Below are positions 10,985 to 22,707 of a DNA stretch of 64,000 nt, piece by piece. The position numbers were made by a program, and so were the translations under genes. Numbering within the stretch: the first letter of the stretch is position 1; every line of letters starts with the position of its first letter. Source of the stretch: Adiantum capillus-veneris (Eukaryota > Streptophyta > Polypodiopsida > Polypodiales > Pteridaceae). The notes below the pieces were generated by a model that saw nothing but the letters and a program-made list of their open reading frames with translations, made no database searches and was not told where the DNA came from. Location: the NCBI GenBank assembly GCA_014529385.2, contig CM043962.1, positions 128,099,470 to 128,163,469 on the forward strand, in the 5' to 3' direction.

Positions 10985-11480
10985 AATTTGGGCAGTGGAT
11001 ATAACAACGGTAATGGACGCGGTAATAATAGCGGTAATTACAACGGATACAGTCGCGGTAATACTTTAACACCCCCCCCCACCCCCCCCCCCCCCCCCCC
11101 CCCCCGCCCTCCTCTCTCTTGTCTTCTCTCATTAAATTTACACCTTCTCTCTACAAAACGCGGTAAAACAGCGCGGTAAACACTTGGAGATTTCGGTAAA
11201 ACAACGCGGTAAACACTTGGAGATTTTCATAGTGAAATTCTAGAACCGCTAGCATTGCTGCGGTTTAACAAAGGAAAATAGAAAGAGAAAATATTGTATG
11301 TACGGCAATAACAGAAGCAACGGCCACGCTAGTGGTTTAACAAAAATATATGCGGTAATAGGAGAGATAATATAGCTGCGATTATTACCTCGATTATTAT
11401 TGCAAATATTACCCTGCATATTGATTTGCATATTATTGCGTATATTACCTTGCATATTATCTCACATATTACCGCCTATA
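10985..11480. repeat. GCGGTAA motif array, candidate right subterminal region
   Basis: At least a dozen variants of GCGGTAA, in both orientations, occur in about 500 bases (for example ACGCGGTAATAATAGCGGTA near 11018, CGCGGTAAAACAGCGCGGTA near 11160, GCGGTTTAAC near 11273, TGCGGTAATA near 11351, GATTATTACC near 11380, TATTACCGCC near 11466). A 35-41-base unit ending CACTTGGAGATTT occurs twice in tandem (about 11172-11226). The inverse motif cluster at 5826-5891 lies on the other side of the transposase gene. The arrangement fits subterminal transposase-binding repeats of the CACTA element. A C run (11072-11105) interrupts the array. Confidence 0.5.
11214..11234 (-). other. possible CACTA terminus
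   Basis: Read on the minus strand this is CACTATGAAAATCTCCAAGT, which has the CACTA start and A/T-rich continuation of a CACTA terminal inverted repeat. No matching inverted copy was found on the left side, where the gap lies, and GCGGTAA-like motifs continue past it to about 11480. The call is therefore tentative. Confidence 0.3.
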
Positions 11481-11503
11481 CTGCCACCATACGGCTTTTC
11501 AAA

Positions 11504-11560
11504 AATAAAGATGCTCATCTGGGCCATCCAATTTGGACGGCCCACATGAGCATCTTTATT
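11504..11560. repeat. 57-bp near-perfect palindrome
   Basis: The two 28-base arms are centred on the single base 11532 and pair with only two mismatches (11519/11545 and 11526/11538). The outer arms read AATAAAGATGCTCAT and ATGAGCATCTTTATT. The absence of a loop separates it from a normal miRNA precursor and points to a cruciform-prone foldback or the joined ends of a small transposon. Confidence 0.9.
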
Positions 11561-12672
11561 GTTGACCTGCATAAAGTCATCAAGTCTATGGCTGTGCTCT
11601 TCAAGCACATAGTTCACATCAATAAATATTGGTGGCTTCTTCTTAATACTCTTCTCTCACAAGGAAGCTCTATTCATCTTAGGGGGTTTGTATACACATC
11701 TTTGAAATTGAAGAGTGAGTCAAATCAACCAATTATTTGGCAGGTGATGCAGTTGATGATTGACTTAAGAACCTCTATGCATGATCATTAATTCTAGTAC
11801 TAGGAGCAGACCTATAATCTTTAAGATAAGCATCGTATTTGACACTTTGTAGCATTGCAATTGCCATGTTTGTGGCAATTGCCTCATACAAGCTAATTTT
11901 CTCCTCAATATACATGCATGCATGGCAACATGTTTGGTCTTAGACAAGTCTGAACACATGTAGCTGCTCCTTGCCTCCAAGCTGCCTAGTGGAAAGAACA
12001 CTTTGAATGAAAGGATACGTGCACCTGCTTTTGAGATCCAAAAAATCCTCCAACCCTTTTGCACTTATATGCTTTGACCTCTTGGTAGAATCAAAGATAT
12101 TCTCTATTTGTCGTTGCATATTAAATCTTTTTGGATCTCCCCTTTGGTAAATTGCATATGGGACCTACTTCTCTACCTCGCTGGAATTTTTTTTGTGTGT
12201 GTGATGGAATTTATTTGGCATTAATTCTCAATGATTATGCATTCTACCCATTATGACATCTATTATAGGTAGAGATAGATAGACAAATAAATTGACAACA
12301 TGCTATATATCTCTCTCTAAGTTGTCAGATGGCTTTTGAACAACTCTTAAGACTTCAAATCATTTGATCAAACGTTCCAAGAAGCATAGAAAGATGCTAG
12401 AGCCAAATTCTACATGCATTTTCATTGTTTATGGAGGAAGTGAAAGAATGGGTTATTGGTTGTGGGATCCATTCGCTCAGAAGACTATCCAATAGTAGTG
12501 ATTTGATATTCAACGCAAAATAAACACACAAAAATCCTTCCATTGAGGCACGTGTAAGGAAGGCTACGTTTCAAGATATTGTTACACTACTTGTTCATGA
12601 ACTAAGACAAGATGCTAGCCACCCATCATATGGTGTAAAAAGTATGCACATTGGTGCTCCCAATAGCTCTAA
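11561..12672. other. no recognisable gene
   Basis: Moderately AT-rich, non-repetitive DNA. A plus-strand frame at 11561-11790 and a minus-strand one at 11765-12064 show no recognisable motif and no supporting signal. Confidence 0.4.
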
Positions 12673-12796
12673 CAATGCAAAGAGTAGTGACACTACATAC
12701 AATAGTACCAAAACAATGCAAAGAGTAGTGACACTACATACAATAGTACCAAAACAATGCAAAGAGTAGTGACACTACATACAATAGTACCAAAAC
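12673..12796. repeat. 41-bp tandem repeat, three copies
   Basis: Three virtually identical 41-base units start at 12673, 12714 and 12755. Each contains AGTAGTGACACTACA, so TAGTG and CACTA face each other around a single base. Confidence 0.92.
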
Positions 12797-13224
12797 ACCA
12801 TGGAACTTAGCTAATTCCTCATGTATAAGAGTCTGCTGCATTGACAAGGTTCAAAAGGGTCTTTGGGTCAACTGAGAGGTTTGGGCTGGGCCTAGATTGT
12901 ATTATGTTAACGGATTGTGGTGAGCCCTCGTGCTATGATGGCAAGACAAGAAAATTGTATGCATAATTGAGCCTCCAAGGTTTACCACTGTTCACTCGCC
13001 TCCTAACAAAAGGCCATCTATGGTGAAAGCGTGAAGAGCGTTCCACATGACCTTCACATATAGAAATTAGTGTTTCTATGAATCAATAGCGCTAGTGAAA
13101 CTCCCATTGCAAGCAATTGTAGGTCATTGTGAAAAGGGACCACATGACAAAGAACAGGATTGAGAATGTATTGAAGATAGCCAACTTTTGTGGATTCCAT
13201 GTGCGTTCTATGTGACCTTGCAAT

Positions 13225-13329
<105 letters not shown>

Positions 13330-13379
13330 TGCCGCAATGGATGGTAGCTACTACCCATAATAGCTTTGTCATAGGGATA

Positions 13380-14480
13380 AGGATCAAAGGACTCATAGGG
13401 CAAGAGCAGTGTATGACTATGATAGAGAGGATGAATATGGAAGGGATCGTTGCCATAGGGATAATGATCAAAGGTGTCACAAAGAGCATGATGATTCCAA
13501 GGATAGATACAATGATGTCACACAAGAGATAATGATGGAGATCGTAGTAGACACGATCGACACCTTGATGGAGATTGCAGTAGACATGATCGACATGAGA
13601 GAAGGTATGAAAAAGGAGAAGAGATTATAATAGAGAGGCTAGATGAATATGGAAGGGATCGTAGCCACAGGGATAATGATCAAAAGACTCATTGATCATG
13701 AGTGAGGTGGGACCATAATAGATAGGATAGATACAGAAGGGAGATCCTAGACACAATGGTAACGATCAAAGGACTCAATGATCAAGAGCAGGGTAGGACC
13801 ATAACAAAGAGGATAGATATAGAAGGAATTATAGCCACAAGGATAATCAATTATCAAAGGACTCATTGGTCAAGAGCAGGGTAGGACCATAATAGAGAGG
13901 ATAGATATAGAAGGTATCATAGCCATAAGGATTATGATCACTCATTGAGAGCTTGATGATCACAATTGGGATAGATACAATGAAGTCAGAGATGTGGAGG
14001 TCACAGTAGGTATGATCAACTTGATAATGGAGATTGAGGTAGACATGATCGACATGAGAGAATGTATGAAAGATAAAGAGGCCATGAAAGAGAGGATAAA
14101 TATAGATGGGAGCGTAGCCACATAGATAATGATTGAAGGACTCGCAGAGCAGGAGCAACATAGGACCATGAAAAAGGGGATGAATATAGAAGGGATCGTA
14201 ACCACAAGGATAATGCTCGAAGGACTCACAGAGAGCATGATGATCACAGGGATAGATACAACGAAGTTGCAGAAGAGATTATGATATTAGATTTTGCGAT
14301 ACACATGATTGACACAATGATGGAGATTACATGAGTAAATATGATCGACATAGGCAAAGGTATGAAAGAGGAAGAGAACATGATAGCGAGGATGAATATA
14401 GAAGGGATCGTAGCTATCGGGATAATGATTGAAGGATCGGAATCACAAAGATCATGATGATCATAGGATAGGTACAATGG
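13380..14480 (+). pseudogene. decayed Arg/Asp-rich repeat coding region
   Basis: A degenerate unit recurs five to six times: AGAGAGGATGAATATRGAAG, then GGATCGTAGCCACAGGGATA and ATGATCAAAGGACTCA, followed in some copies by a CATGATGATCACAGGGATAG segment. In the frame starting at 13409 it reads YDYDREDEYGRDR, CHRDNDQR, HKEHDD and KDRYND. Other frames give ERLDEYGRDRSHRDNDQ (near 13640) and SEDEYRRDRSYRDND (near 14390). Arg/Asp/Glu-rich repeats of this kind occur in nuclear RNA-processing proteins, but nothing identifies the parent gene. Frames change between units and stops are common, so it is a ghost of a repeat-bearing coding region or a minisatellite derived from one. The true edges are uncertain. 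Confidence 0.5.
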
Positions 14481-17319
14481 ATATGCTGGCAAGGATGACA
14501 AAAAAGGTCGACGCATAGGGCTTTCTGGGACTATCATCATAGAGGAGGATAAAATGAGAAAAATGGCTCTTCTCACTTGCGAGGGCTCGTGGAAGGTACC
14601 ATTTGCAACAGAATCTTGAAAACCTTTAAGGTAAAGAATTTTTCCCGATGCATTGCAAATCCAACAAGTGATAAAATCACAAGGCCTGCCTAACATAAAG
14701 AATAGATAAGCTAAACTCTTAGCCATTAAGGCAAATCACCAAAGATCCCATTAAGTAGGTTCCATTTGTGAGGTGAGGTGAGGAAGGCAGTGGTGAGAAA
14801 AACCATGTAGGGTTCACGACACCTTTCTCTCCTAGTTTGTCTTGTTGCTTTAAACTTGTCCCTCTCTTCCTCCATGGAGTATGAGAGGTTGATTTTGCAA
14901 TGGATGCATTGATGCCCTTGCCCAAGTCCATTCTTAGGTAAGGTTTACCTACTACATCATTGGAAGCATCCTCAGTTTGAATGTATACTAACAAGGGGAA
15001 TATTGTTCATGTGAATGGATTTGGGATCCACAAACAAACATTCTAAATTGTCCATAAGGATTTGGGATTTACAAACAAACAATCTCTAAGTGTAGCAGTT
15101 ATAAAAAATTCACTTGGAAACAAAGACAATTGCCTAGTTCTGGATTTCTTGAGGACGTAGATGCCGCAGTCATGCTCTTTCTTGCCATTTGGTTTGATTC
15201 TTTCTCAAAGAAATTCATCAATTTCTTCACAGTATTATTAACATCCCCTATTGGAGCTCAGACAACCTGCAAGTACATGCAATCCGACCTGATTCACACC
15301 AATACAAATTTGAGTAGTTCTCCCATGCTAGGCAATAACCATATATCAGGACATTGAAAAGCACGTGAAAGTTGTTGTATACCTACACTTGGAGCTCATT
15401 ATTAGACCTACAGAAAGGGAGGGTGTGACAGGTTGTTGAATGTGGCTCTATAACTCCGTGAGTTTGTAGAGTGTAGGACTTCATTTTGGTATCAATGACT
15501 AGGCATGCAAGGTTGTTGACCTTGGCTTGATGAACAAGGAAGTAGAAGGACGGTACACGTGTAGCTGAAAGACTTAAATTTGAAGATGCCCGCCTATTAG
15601 CTCTCATCTGTGTCCTCCATATAACTCCTCCATAGCTAAAACCCGTACTAGCTGCTGACTCAAAATATCCTCCGCAAGTAAAGATACATTATGGCTCGTG
15701 TCGGAATGTTGCACACAAATTAAGTCGGTATTGCATAGGCAAAGCTTCCAAGACCACTCTACATAGTGAGAAGGAAGGCAACAACAAGCAAAGATGGATT
15801 TTTTGGCTCGCTTCTGTGTGAAACAAAAAGTTGATTTTGTTGCAGGCAGAGCGATGTTTGACATGACCTGCAGCTGATTACTTGCATCTGCATGCACGAT
15901 GGTGGTTTCAACATGAGCCATAATGTACTGTTGGTTGTTTGCTCAGTCTAGATAGTAGTAGCAATAACAATTTTATTGACATGAGTTAAGAATAACAAAT
16001 CAATGTAATATGTGCTTGTATACTTGTGTCCTCCAAAAGAAAAAAACCATACATAAGTAAGGCAATGAGGTGACACCATCCTTGCACAATTATTATAAAC
16101 CACAGGCCGGAACGTGCCTTTCTCTTGTATCCTTGTTTTTTTCCTTTCAATGTTGAAGGGTTGCGATATGCTACTTCTCCAATGTTGAAGAGTCATGTTT
16201 GCTTCTCTTCCAATATAAGAGGTTCTCCTTTTTTGGGCTGCCCAAAGGGCAAAGTCTATAGCGATGCCTTCTCTTTTTGCTGACTAAAATAGGAAAAAAT
16301 TGAGTTGTATTTTTAAGCATTTTTTGATAGGCCAAAAATGTTGATTGGTTGAAATAAGATAGTGGGCACTCATTCAAATGAAGAGTGTGTAACTCTAATG
16401 ATGGACATATCTTGAGTTTTGAAATATTGAGGATTTTGGAGTGCCTCTAATGAAAAATACGTGGGTTTAGTTTTGAGCTTTTTGGATATTACCTGGCCTT
16501 CTTATGAGTGTCTAAGGATTGCCAGAAGTGTAAGTTTAATGATACCCTAATCGAGTACTTCCACTCCTAGCTTCAAAAGAAGTGCTCTGCGATGAAGTTG
16601 GCCTCAAACCAATCCCACTCCAAGCCTCTTGTCTTCTGTAGATCACACTGCAACACTACCGCCTCCTGTTCAAAAGTGGGTATCTCTGTGAGCTTTTTCT
16701 ATAGCCGCATGCACAATATCGTCCTGTTGGCCATGGGATACACTAGCCGACGACCCAGCCGCGTCTACAAGGCACACATCCAACTATTTCAAATCAAACT
16801 GCGCTTGTCAATAAATGGCTTGAAGCTCATAATCATTCAAAATCTCAGTGAGTGCCAGTCTCTGCACGATTTTATGATTGAAGGTGCAGGTCATGGTGCT
16901 TTCCCTGCTGCTCCTCTTGCACTTCATCTTCTACGCAATGGCTAGGTATTCTACACTGTAGGTGGGATGCTGCTGTAGGTTCCGACGCAGCGGCCAAGTA
17001 TCCTGCGCTATTGGTGGGATGGTGCAGCAGGATTCAACGTGAAGATGGACGCAACAAAGTGAAAGCAATGCAACAGAAACTGTCAGCTTGCAAGCTACTG
17101 ACTTATAATTTTTCATTCTTGCTAGGTTTGGACAATTGAGAACTTGTACACACACACACACGCTTTGGAAGCAATATTAGACACAAAATATAGGTACTTT
17201 ATGATTTAGGGGAGTAGTTGACTTTCTAATTGAACCTTTGTTTCAATTTTCATATCCATTTTGATTTCAAATGAGGATAGGAAGATAAGGTAGAACTTTC
17301 TAAAGTCCGTGAAATCGTG

Positions 17320-17322
<3 letters not shown>
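14481..17322. other. no recognisable gene over about 2.8 kb
   Basis: No long frame carries a motif I recognise. Minus-strand frames at 15383-15607 and 15604-15921 nearly abut, and a plus-strand frame of 117 codons lies at 16592-16945, but their composition and the absence of conserved blocks do not support a gene. A near-repeat TATTCTACACTGTAGGTGGGA / TATCCTGCGCTATTGGTGGGA lies at about 16944 and 16998. Confidence 0.4.
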
Positions 17323-17359
<37 letters not shown>

Positions 17360-17747
17360 CACAGACGTCAAACACAACATTGAACAGGTAGGGAAGGACA
17401 TGGGCATTGAAGGAGAGTGTGGACTTTTGATTGCATGCAAACAGATGGACTTGCAAAAGCGTGTGTTTTTATTCCTGTGATCACGAGGGCGATTGATCCA
17501 CAGAAGAGGTTTGAACTCCTTATGCAGTGCATAGAAAAAAGGTGGGGTGCTGGATGCATGCCTCTCTTGCCGCAGCGTCTCTTGAGTCTTGACCAATGTG
17601 AGGCCATATAATTGCATGGGCCATCGATTGGTCATGTACGTGGAGGACAAACAGCAGTAGAAAATATAGAAATATACGTGGTTTCGATATACATGAGCCT
17701 TGAGGGTTGTTGCTTTGTGTTTTCTGGGGATCATGGCATGTGATGTG

Positions 17748-17781
<34 letters not shown>
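17323..17781. repeat. two microsatellites, (CT)n and (GT)n
   Basis: (CT)n at 17323-17356 and (GT)n at 17752-17781. Between them lies non-repetitive DNA without a recognisable gene. Confidence 0.9.
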
Positions 17782-17784
<3 letters not shown>

Positions 17785-19123
17785 ACGGCCACAGGTTTAA
17801 GGGCCTTGGGAATTTGGAAAAGGAAGGACTAATTGGGGATCAATTACCTATGAAAGTCCAAATTTAGAGGAGGAATGGCTTCTCATCTGGGTTCTCAAGA
17901 AAGTGATCCTCACCAAATCGGCCTCCAGGCTCCATTCTCATCAGAGATCAGTGTACTCCAGTCTCCCATGATACATTCTACATAAAATTCGTATTCCTTG
18001 TGCCATGTTCTGTACTTACCACGGCTTCTCTGGGCCCCTGGCCAAATTCCGATGTGTGTGTAACGGGCCAGATCAATTCAATGGTTTGCGCATTGAAGAA
18101 GAGGGCCACCCTCCGCGAGAGACTAGGTCGAGAGAAGTAGCCGGTCGGCGGTGCATGTGTGAGGGTGTTTGTACACTGTACATGAGCACTAGTAAGAGTG
18201 TGCCATGCGGGGATGACTGGCCGAGACTAGTAGCCTGCTTTGCTTGCAAGTTATTTTATCACACCCTGGTAAACTTTGGCAAAGATATCACCATGGCATG
18301 ATTCTCTCTCTCTCTCTCTCACACACACAGCCTCTCGTGTCTCAGGCTACCCTCAGGAGGCTACCTCTTTCGAGCAGCAAATCTCCTTTGCAGGCTGTCT
18401 CTCTCTCTCTCTCTACAGTACAATTTAGTATACTTTGTACACATTCTTCTCTCTCTTTGTCTTGGGTGCCTCTGGAGTCTGGAGACTCTGGAGTGCCCCT
18501 TTTTGCTCCTTCTGCCCAGAGACCGCTATGCTGTAGGGATCGAGACGGGCTGGGGGCGGGCTGGCCGGCTTACAGAGGCGCCCTTAGAGGCTCAAGCTTG
18601 CGCTGCTGTCCTCCCAGAGGGGGCATGAATTTTAATATAAAGCATTCAGAGAGAGCGCAGCGGTAGCACCACCAGACTCCAGTGACCACCCTCCTCACGA
18701 GTCATCATTCGCCATCTTTTTCTTTTGCGGCCCCCTTTAAAATCGATTAAAGTATTCAAAAATCATTTCTCTAGCCGGCCAGCCTGATTCACCGGGGGCC
18801 GGCTGGGGCAGTGGAGCCTGCTGCCGCCTCTCTCTAAAAGCCGGGACTCATTGCGCGACCTGTGACCTGTCAACTTTCTCTCTCCCTTGTCTGTTTGTCA
18901 GCTTAATCCACTCACACTCACAGATCTCTCTCTCTCTCTCTCTCCCTCTCTCTCTCCCTCTCTTACAGATCAGTAATTGTAAAGGCGCTAGTACGACTAC
19001 TGGAGATCATTCGAAAGAGAAGGGGCACACAAGCACCGGTTACAAGTTTACAACAATTAACGCTTCTCACACCTCTCCTTCTTGCTCTCATTATTCGGAC
19101 TCGGGAGTGTGTGTGTGTGTGTG

Positions 19124-19157
<34 letters not shown>

Positions 19158-20003
19158 ACGATCTTACCGGTTCTTATTACCAGTTTACCACGAGAGTCGA
19201 GACTAATAGAGAGAGACTCAAGACAGTGTGTGCGCGCGGCCCGAGAACATGGAGCTGTGAGAAAGAGAGAGAGAGTGTGTGTGGACAGTGGATTGCGGGG
19301 GCCCTCACCGGCCCCACTGGACCAATCCAATTCCAGGAGTCAGAGTGTAGTAACCTAGAGTGCTTGCTTTTGGACATCAATTAGCCTAAACAAAAGGCAT
19401 CCCCAGTGTCCAGCGTGAGTCTAGACTCCAGAATCCAGTTTTTACAGCCGAATAATTTGCAAGTAAAACTCCCAAACATATCCTGAAATTTTAGTTAGCC
19501 TCAGTTCTCACCCAACAAAATCTCAATTTTTCAAAAGTAATGTAGTTGTGAAGGCTACAAGTCCTTTTAAACTTTTCAGCCTACTGCCTCCAAGGTAAGG
19601 GGGGCTTATAGTATATATACACTTTGGGCCTGTTCGCATGGACCCTGCATCAATGGAAACTAATCCCCCCCCCCCCCCCCCCCCCTTTTACAAAAGGAAC
19701 CAAAAGGCGCCGATGCCCACGGAGAGCAAGCAACAAGGATGTCCATGTTTGTATCATGAGGACTCAGGATCGAGAGGCTCAGGGGCATATTGTTGATGCT
19801 TCTTCGGTGTAAGGTGTGAGCAAATATACATAAATGTGTGAAGTTGTACCACTCATATATACCTTCACGTATTTGTGTGTGTAGGAAATAAAAGGCACTC
19901 AATTGAGTACTACATTTGAGTAGAGAGGCGTTTTGTAGGGATGCAGAGGACCCATGTCACAGGTGCATAGAAGAGTGAAATGGGTGAACAATTGTAATGC
20001 AAC
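17782..20003. other. GC-richer, CT-rich intergenic region upstream of the CLE gene
   Basis: No coding region recognised. It holds short pyrimidine repeats at 18303-18330, 18400-18414 and 18923-18962, a (GT)n(GA)n block at 19107-19155 and a C run at 19665-19685. The stretch 18480-18860 is distinctly GC-richer than its surroundings. Position and composition would suit an upstream regulatory region or the leader of an unseen transcript, but no direct sign of either is present. Confidence 0.4.
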
Positions 20004-20016
20004 TGTCACGGTGACA
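20004..20016. promoter_or_regulatory. TGTCAC-G-GTGACA palindrome upstream of a TATA box
   Basis: A 13-base perfect palindrome lies 15 bases before the TATA-like sequence of the CLE gene. It contains two inverted TGTCA/TGACA cores, the known core for TALE homeodomain (KNOX/BELL) proteins. Functional meaning is inference from position only. Confidence 0.3.
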
Positions 20017-20030
20017 CACGCCTAGGTAGT

Positions 20031-20038
20031 CTATATAA
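20031..20038 (+). promoter_or_regulatory. candidate TATA box of the CLE gene
   Basis: CTATATAA lies about 720 bases before the preferred ATG. It would give a leader of about 690 bases including the (CT)n block at 20338-20363; an intron in the leader is possible. CT-rich leaders are common in plant genes. The site was chosen by motif only. Confidence 0.35.
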
Positions 20039-20337
20039 TGCCCCCCCTGCTCCCTACCTACATTATAATATAAAGCTTTCCTTCTGCGTCACGCTCCATA
20101 TATTTGCTTTGCCCCACAGAAACAACACAAAGCACTTAGGTCTGGAGCGCGCACACACACACACGCACACAAGGCACATACTATGATACACGTAACAAAC
20201 ACACAGTGCACCCCCCCTCCAAGGGCCAACACACAGACATGCACTCTCCCATTCCTTGATGGGCCAGCCATACCCTACGCTTGCTCCCCATATGCACAAA
20301 CACTATAAACTTTTGCATTGCATAGGCTAGTTTGATA

Positions 20338-20363
20338 TCTCTCTCTCTCTCTCTCTCTCTCTC
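20338..20363. repeat. (CT)n in the presumed CLE leader
   Basis: About 12 CT units lie between the candidate TATA box and the start codon. Confidence 0.85.
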
Positions 20364-20756
20364 CATTCCTTAAGAGCTTCATTAAGGGGCCAGCGGCCAG
20401 CCCTCCTCTCCTTTGGCCATCTCTTTCCCCTGCTGCTGCCTATCATTTTCTACACTTTGGCTCAAGCTCTTTTTATCCCACCTACACTGGCTAGCACCTC
20501 ATTTTAGTGCTTGCTTTTAGCGCATTGCATCCAAGCTTTCCTGCTTATTTGTATCTGTAGCCTTTGATTGGCACTATCACCTCACTTTCTCCATTCAAAA
20601 GAAAATATATCTGTACCTACGCACTTCCACTTACAATAACTCCCACCATAGTTGTGTGCACCACACTATTCAAGTCTGTGTTCCTAATTCTGGGTTGAAT
20701 TGTCATTATTTTACCATAGTCTCAACAGCGATAAGCAGGAAATGCATGCAGTGACC

Positions 20757-21221
20757 ATGGGTAAGAAAAGGGTCATGGTGGGCGCCATTAACACGATACT
20801 TATCCTACTCCTCTTGCAGTTTATGAAGCAATGTTCTTCCTCTTCTAGTCATGATGATGATGGCGATGCCTTTGCGGATGACACTCTAAGCAGACGCAAC
20901 GATACGGTCGAGTCTGCTCCTCGACATTGGCCAAGGCGAATGCTGGGCAGCCAAGAACCTGCCTCCAACAAGACTTCATATGGTATTCCTGATCACAAAC
21001 ACAAGGTCACACACAAGAGCCCAATGGACGGAAGCAGGGCCTCAAGCTCTAACACCATTAATGTGCCTGAAGAAAAGGACCCAGGAGACAGGTTGCAAGC
21101 TCAAGACTGTTCATCATCTTCGAGAGTGCATTGCGCAAACAATGGCACATCAGGCATTGACCCACGGTATGGAGTGGAAAAGCGATTAGTACCTACCGGC
21201 CCAAATCCTCTGCACAATTGA
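20757..21221 (+). CDS. CLE: CLE peptide precursor (R-type, CLV3/ESR-related)
   Basis: This single-exon frame of 154 codons from ATG 20757 encodes a small secreted signalling precursor. An in-frame ATG at 20742 would add five residues. 20757 is preferred because it sits in GACCATGGG, a good initiation context, and is followed by a basic N-terminus and a hydrophobic segment (TILILLLLQF) that form a signal peptide of about 27-30 residues. A long, Ser/Asp/His-rich variable region follows. The protein ends at residue 154 with the dodecapeptide RLVPTGPNPLHN (21183-21218) directly before TGA, preceded by Glu-Lys as in processed CLE precursors. Arg1, Pro4, Gly6, Pro7, Pro9, His11 and Asn12 match the R-type CLE consensus; Thr replaces the usual Ser at position 5. 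CLE peptides act outside the cell through CLV1-type LRR receptor kinases in stem-cell control. At 154 residues it is longer than most precursors, which are about 80-120. No stop or frameshift is present. Confidence 0.92.
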   Translation: MGKKRVMVGAINTILILLLLQFMKQCSSSSSHDDDGDAFADDTLSRRNDTVESAPRHWPRRMLGSQEPASNKTSYGIPDHKHKVTHKSPMDGSRASSSNTINVPEEKDPGDRLQAQDCSSSSRVHCANNGTSGIDPRYGVEKRLVPTGPNPLHN

Positions 21222-22707
21222 AGCCGGTTTCCTTAAGTGGAGGGTCATCTCAAGGTGAATGAATCTAGTTCATGGCTTTTCTTGATCTTCTCTGCACTAT
21301 GTGGCCTATCCATCAAAAGCTCCAGGAAATGGGCCAGGAGACAAACAACACCATAGAGCAGCTATGTATCATGCTATATTGCAAGTCTCTCAAGGAATTT
21401 GAGCTCAATCGGTGTGGCCATTGAATTGTGCTCTTGTCTCAACAAGAGAGGAGCAAGCCCTCAGAATATAGATATCTGTGCTTACTTGCATGTGGAGATG
21501 TGAGCATAACCACACTACAATGACCAGCGTTAGAGTGACTCTCTTCTAATTAAAGATGGCATTGAACCCCAAGCTTGCAATCAGAATATACTCACCACAA
21601 CAGAGATGGGTATGTAAAAGCGACTGTGCGGCTAATCCACATTGAATCTACGCATGCAAATTAAACCCATCCTCAGTATTGTGTATCACTTAGTTTTCTT
21701 GCCTGTATTAATCTGTTTGAGGACATGATCACCCTCTTGGACAAAGACTATCCATCCAATTTAGTGAAGCTAGAAGCAGCTCAAGCATTAGCTGATTTCC
21801 ATTGCTCATATGCTCTTCTTTACCGACTTCTGTTGGTGTACTAGAAGCCCTTATTAGTAAAAGTCCATTGTAATGCCTCTGACACATGCTGGCAGAACAC
21901 TGTAAGTATTTTTTTCACATATTGAAGCTCAATTTGTACCTTGTGAAGAGGATTGTTAGCATGCCTCATATATTATTGCATTGAGTGGATTTTTTGTTGT
22001 ACTGTGTGGTTCAAATTCTAGCCAATCAGAACTAGCTGATCGACGTACTAGGTACCGGTCCGTTGTTGAAGGTAAATTGGTAATGGGACTTAATTAGCTA
22101 GGTGCAGTCCTCACTAAGCTCAGATTGAGGGCTGCAATACAATATTGTGCAAGTCTCTGGATTCTTAACAGTCCAATATTTGATTCAGAACAGGAGCATA
22201 TGTATGAAACATTATTAGCCAGTGCTCAAAGGAGCTTCACCGGCCTCCTACCTACATAGGCGCAGCATGAACTTGTTCTATAATATTACAGGCCTTGAAC
22301 CTGCAGTTAAATTTTGGTGCAAAACGGAGCCCTGATCTGCCTCCTGTGGTCATTGGATTGCATGATCAGCAATCTGGTCCTTTACATGGTGCACTTGTCC
22401 TTGCGGCAATATATTTCACAACATTAATGTTTCATTGTCTTTAGAAGGTTTCATCCTTTCTATATTATGTTTTCCAACTCTAGTGGACCTGCATGATAGT
22501 GTTGTGCGTATTTGATCAGCTAATGGGATTAGGTTGTTGCTACATGCTCATAATCCTGGTTTGTTGTCTCACTCTGTTGCACACTAATAATTGACCTTTT
22601 GATTCAAATGAATATAATTCACAAGAAGTTTTGGATAAATTCTCACAATAATCCCCACATTGTGACTTACCTCAACATCATGAACTTCTGTGAGGGAGGC
22701 ACTGTAC
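21222..22707. other. CLE 3' flank and intergenic DNA
   Basis: No coding region recognised. The first few hundred bases probably hold the 3' untranslated region of the CLE transcript; a clear polyadenylation signal was not identified. Confidence 0.4.
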
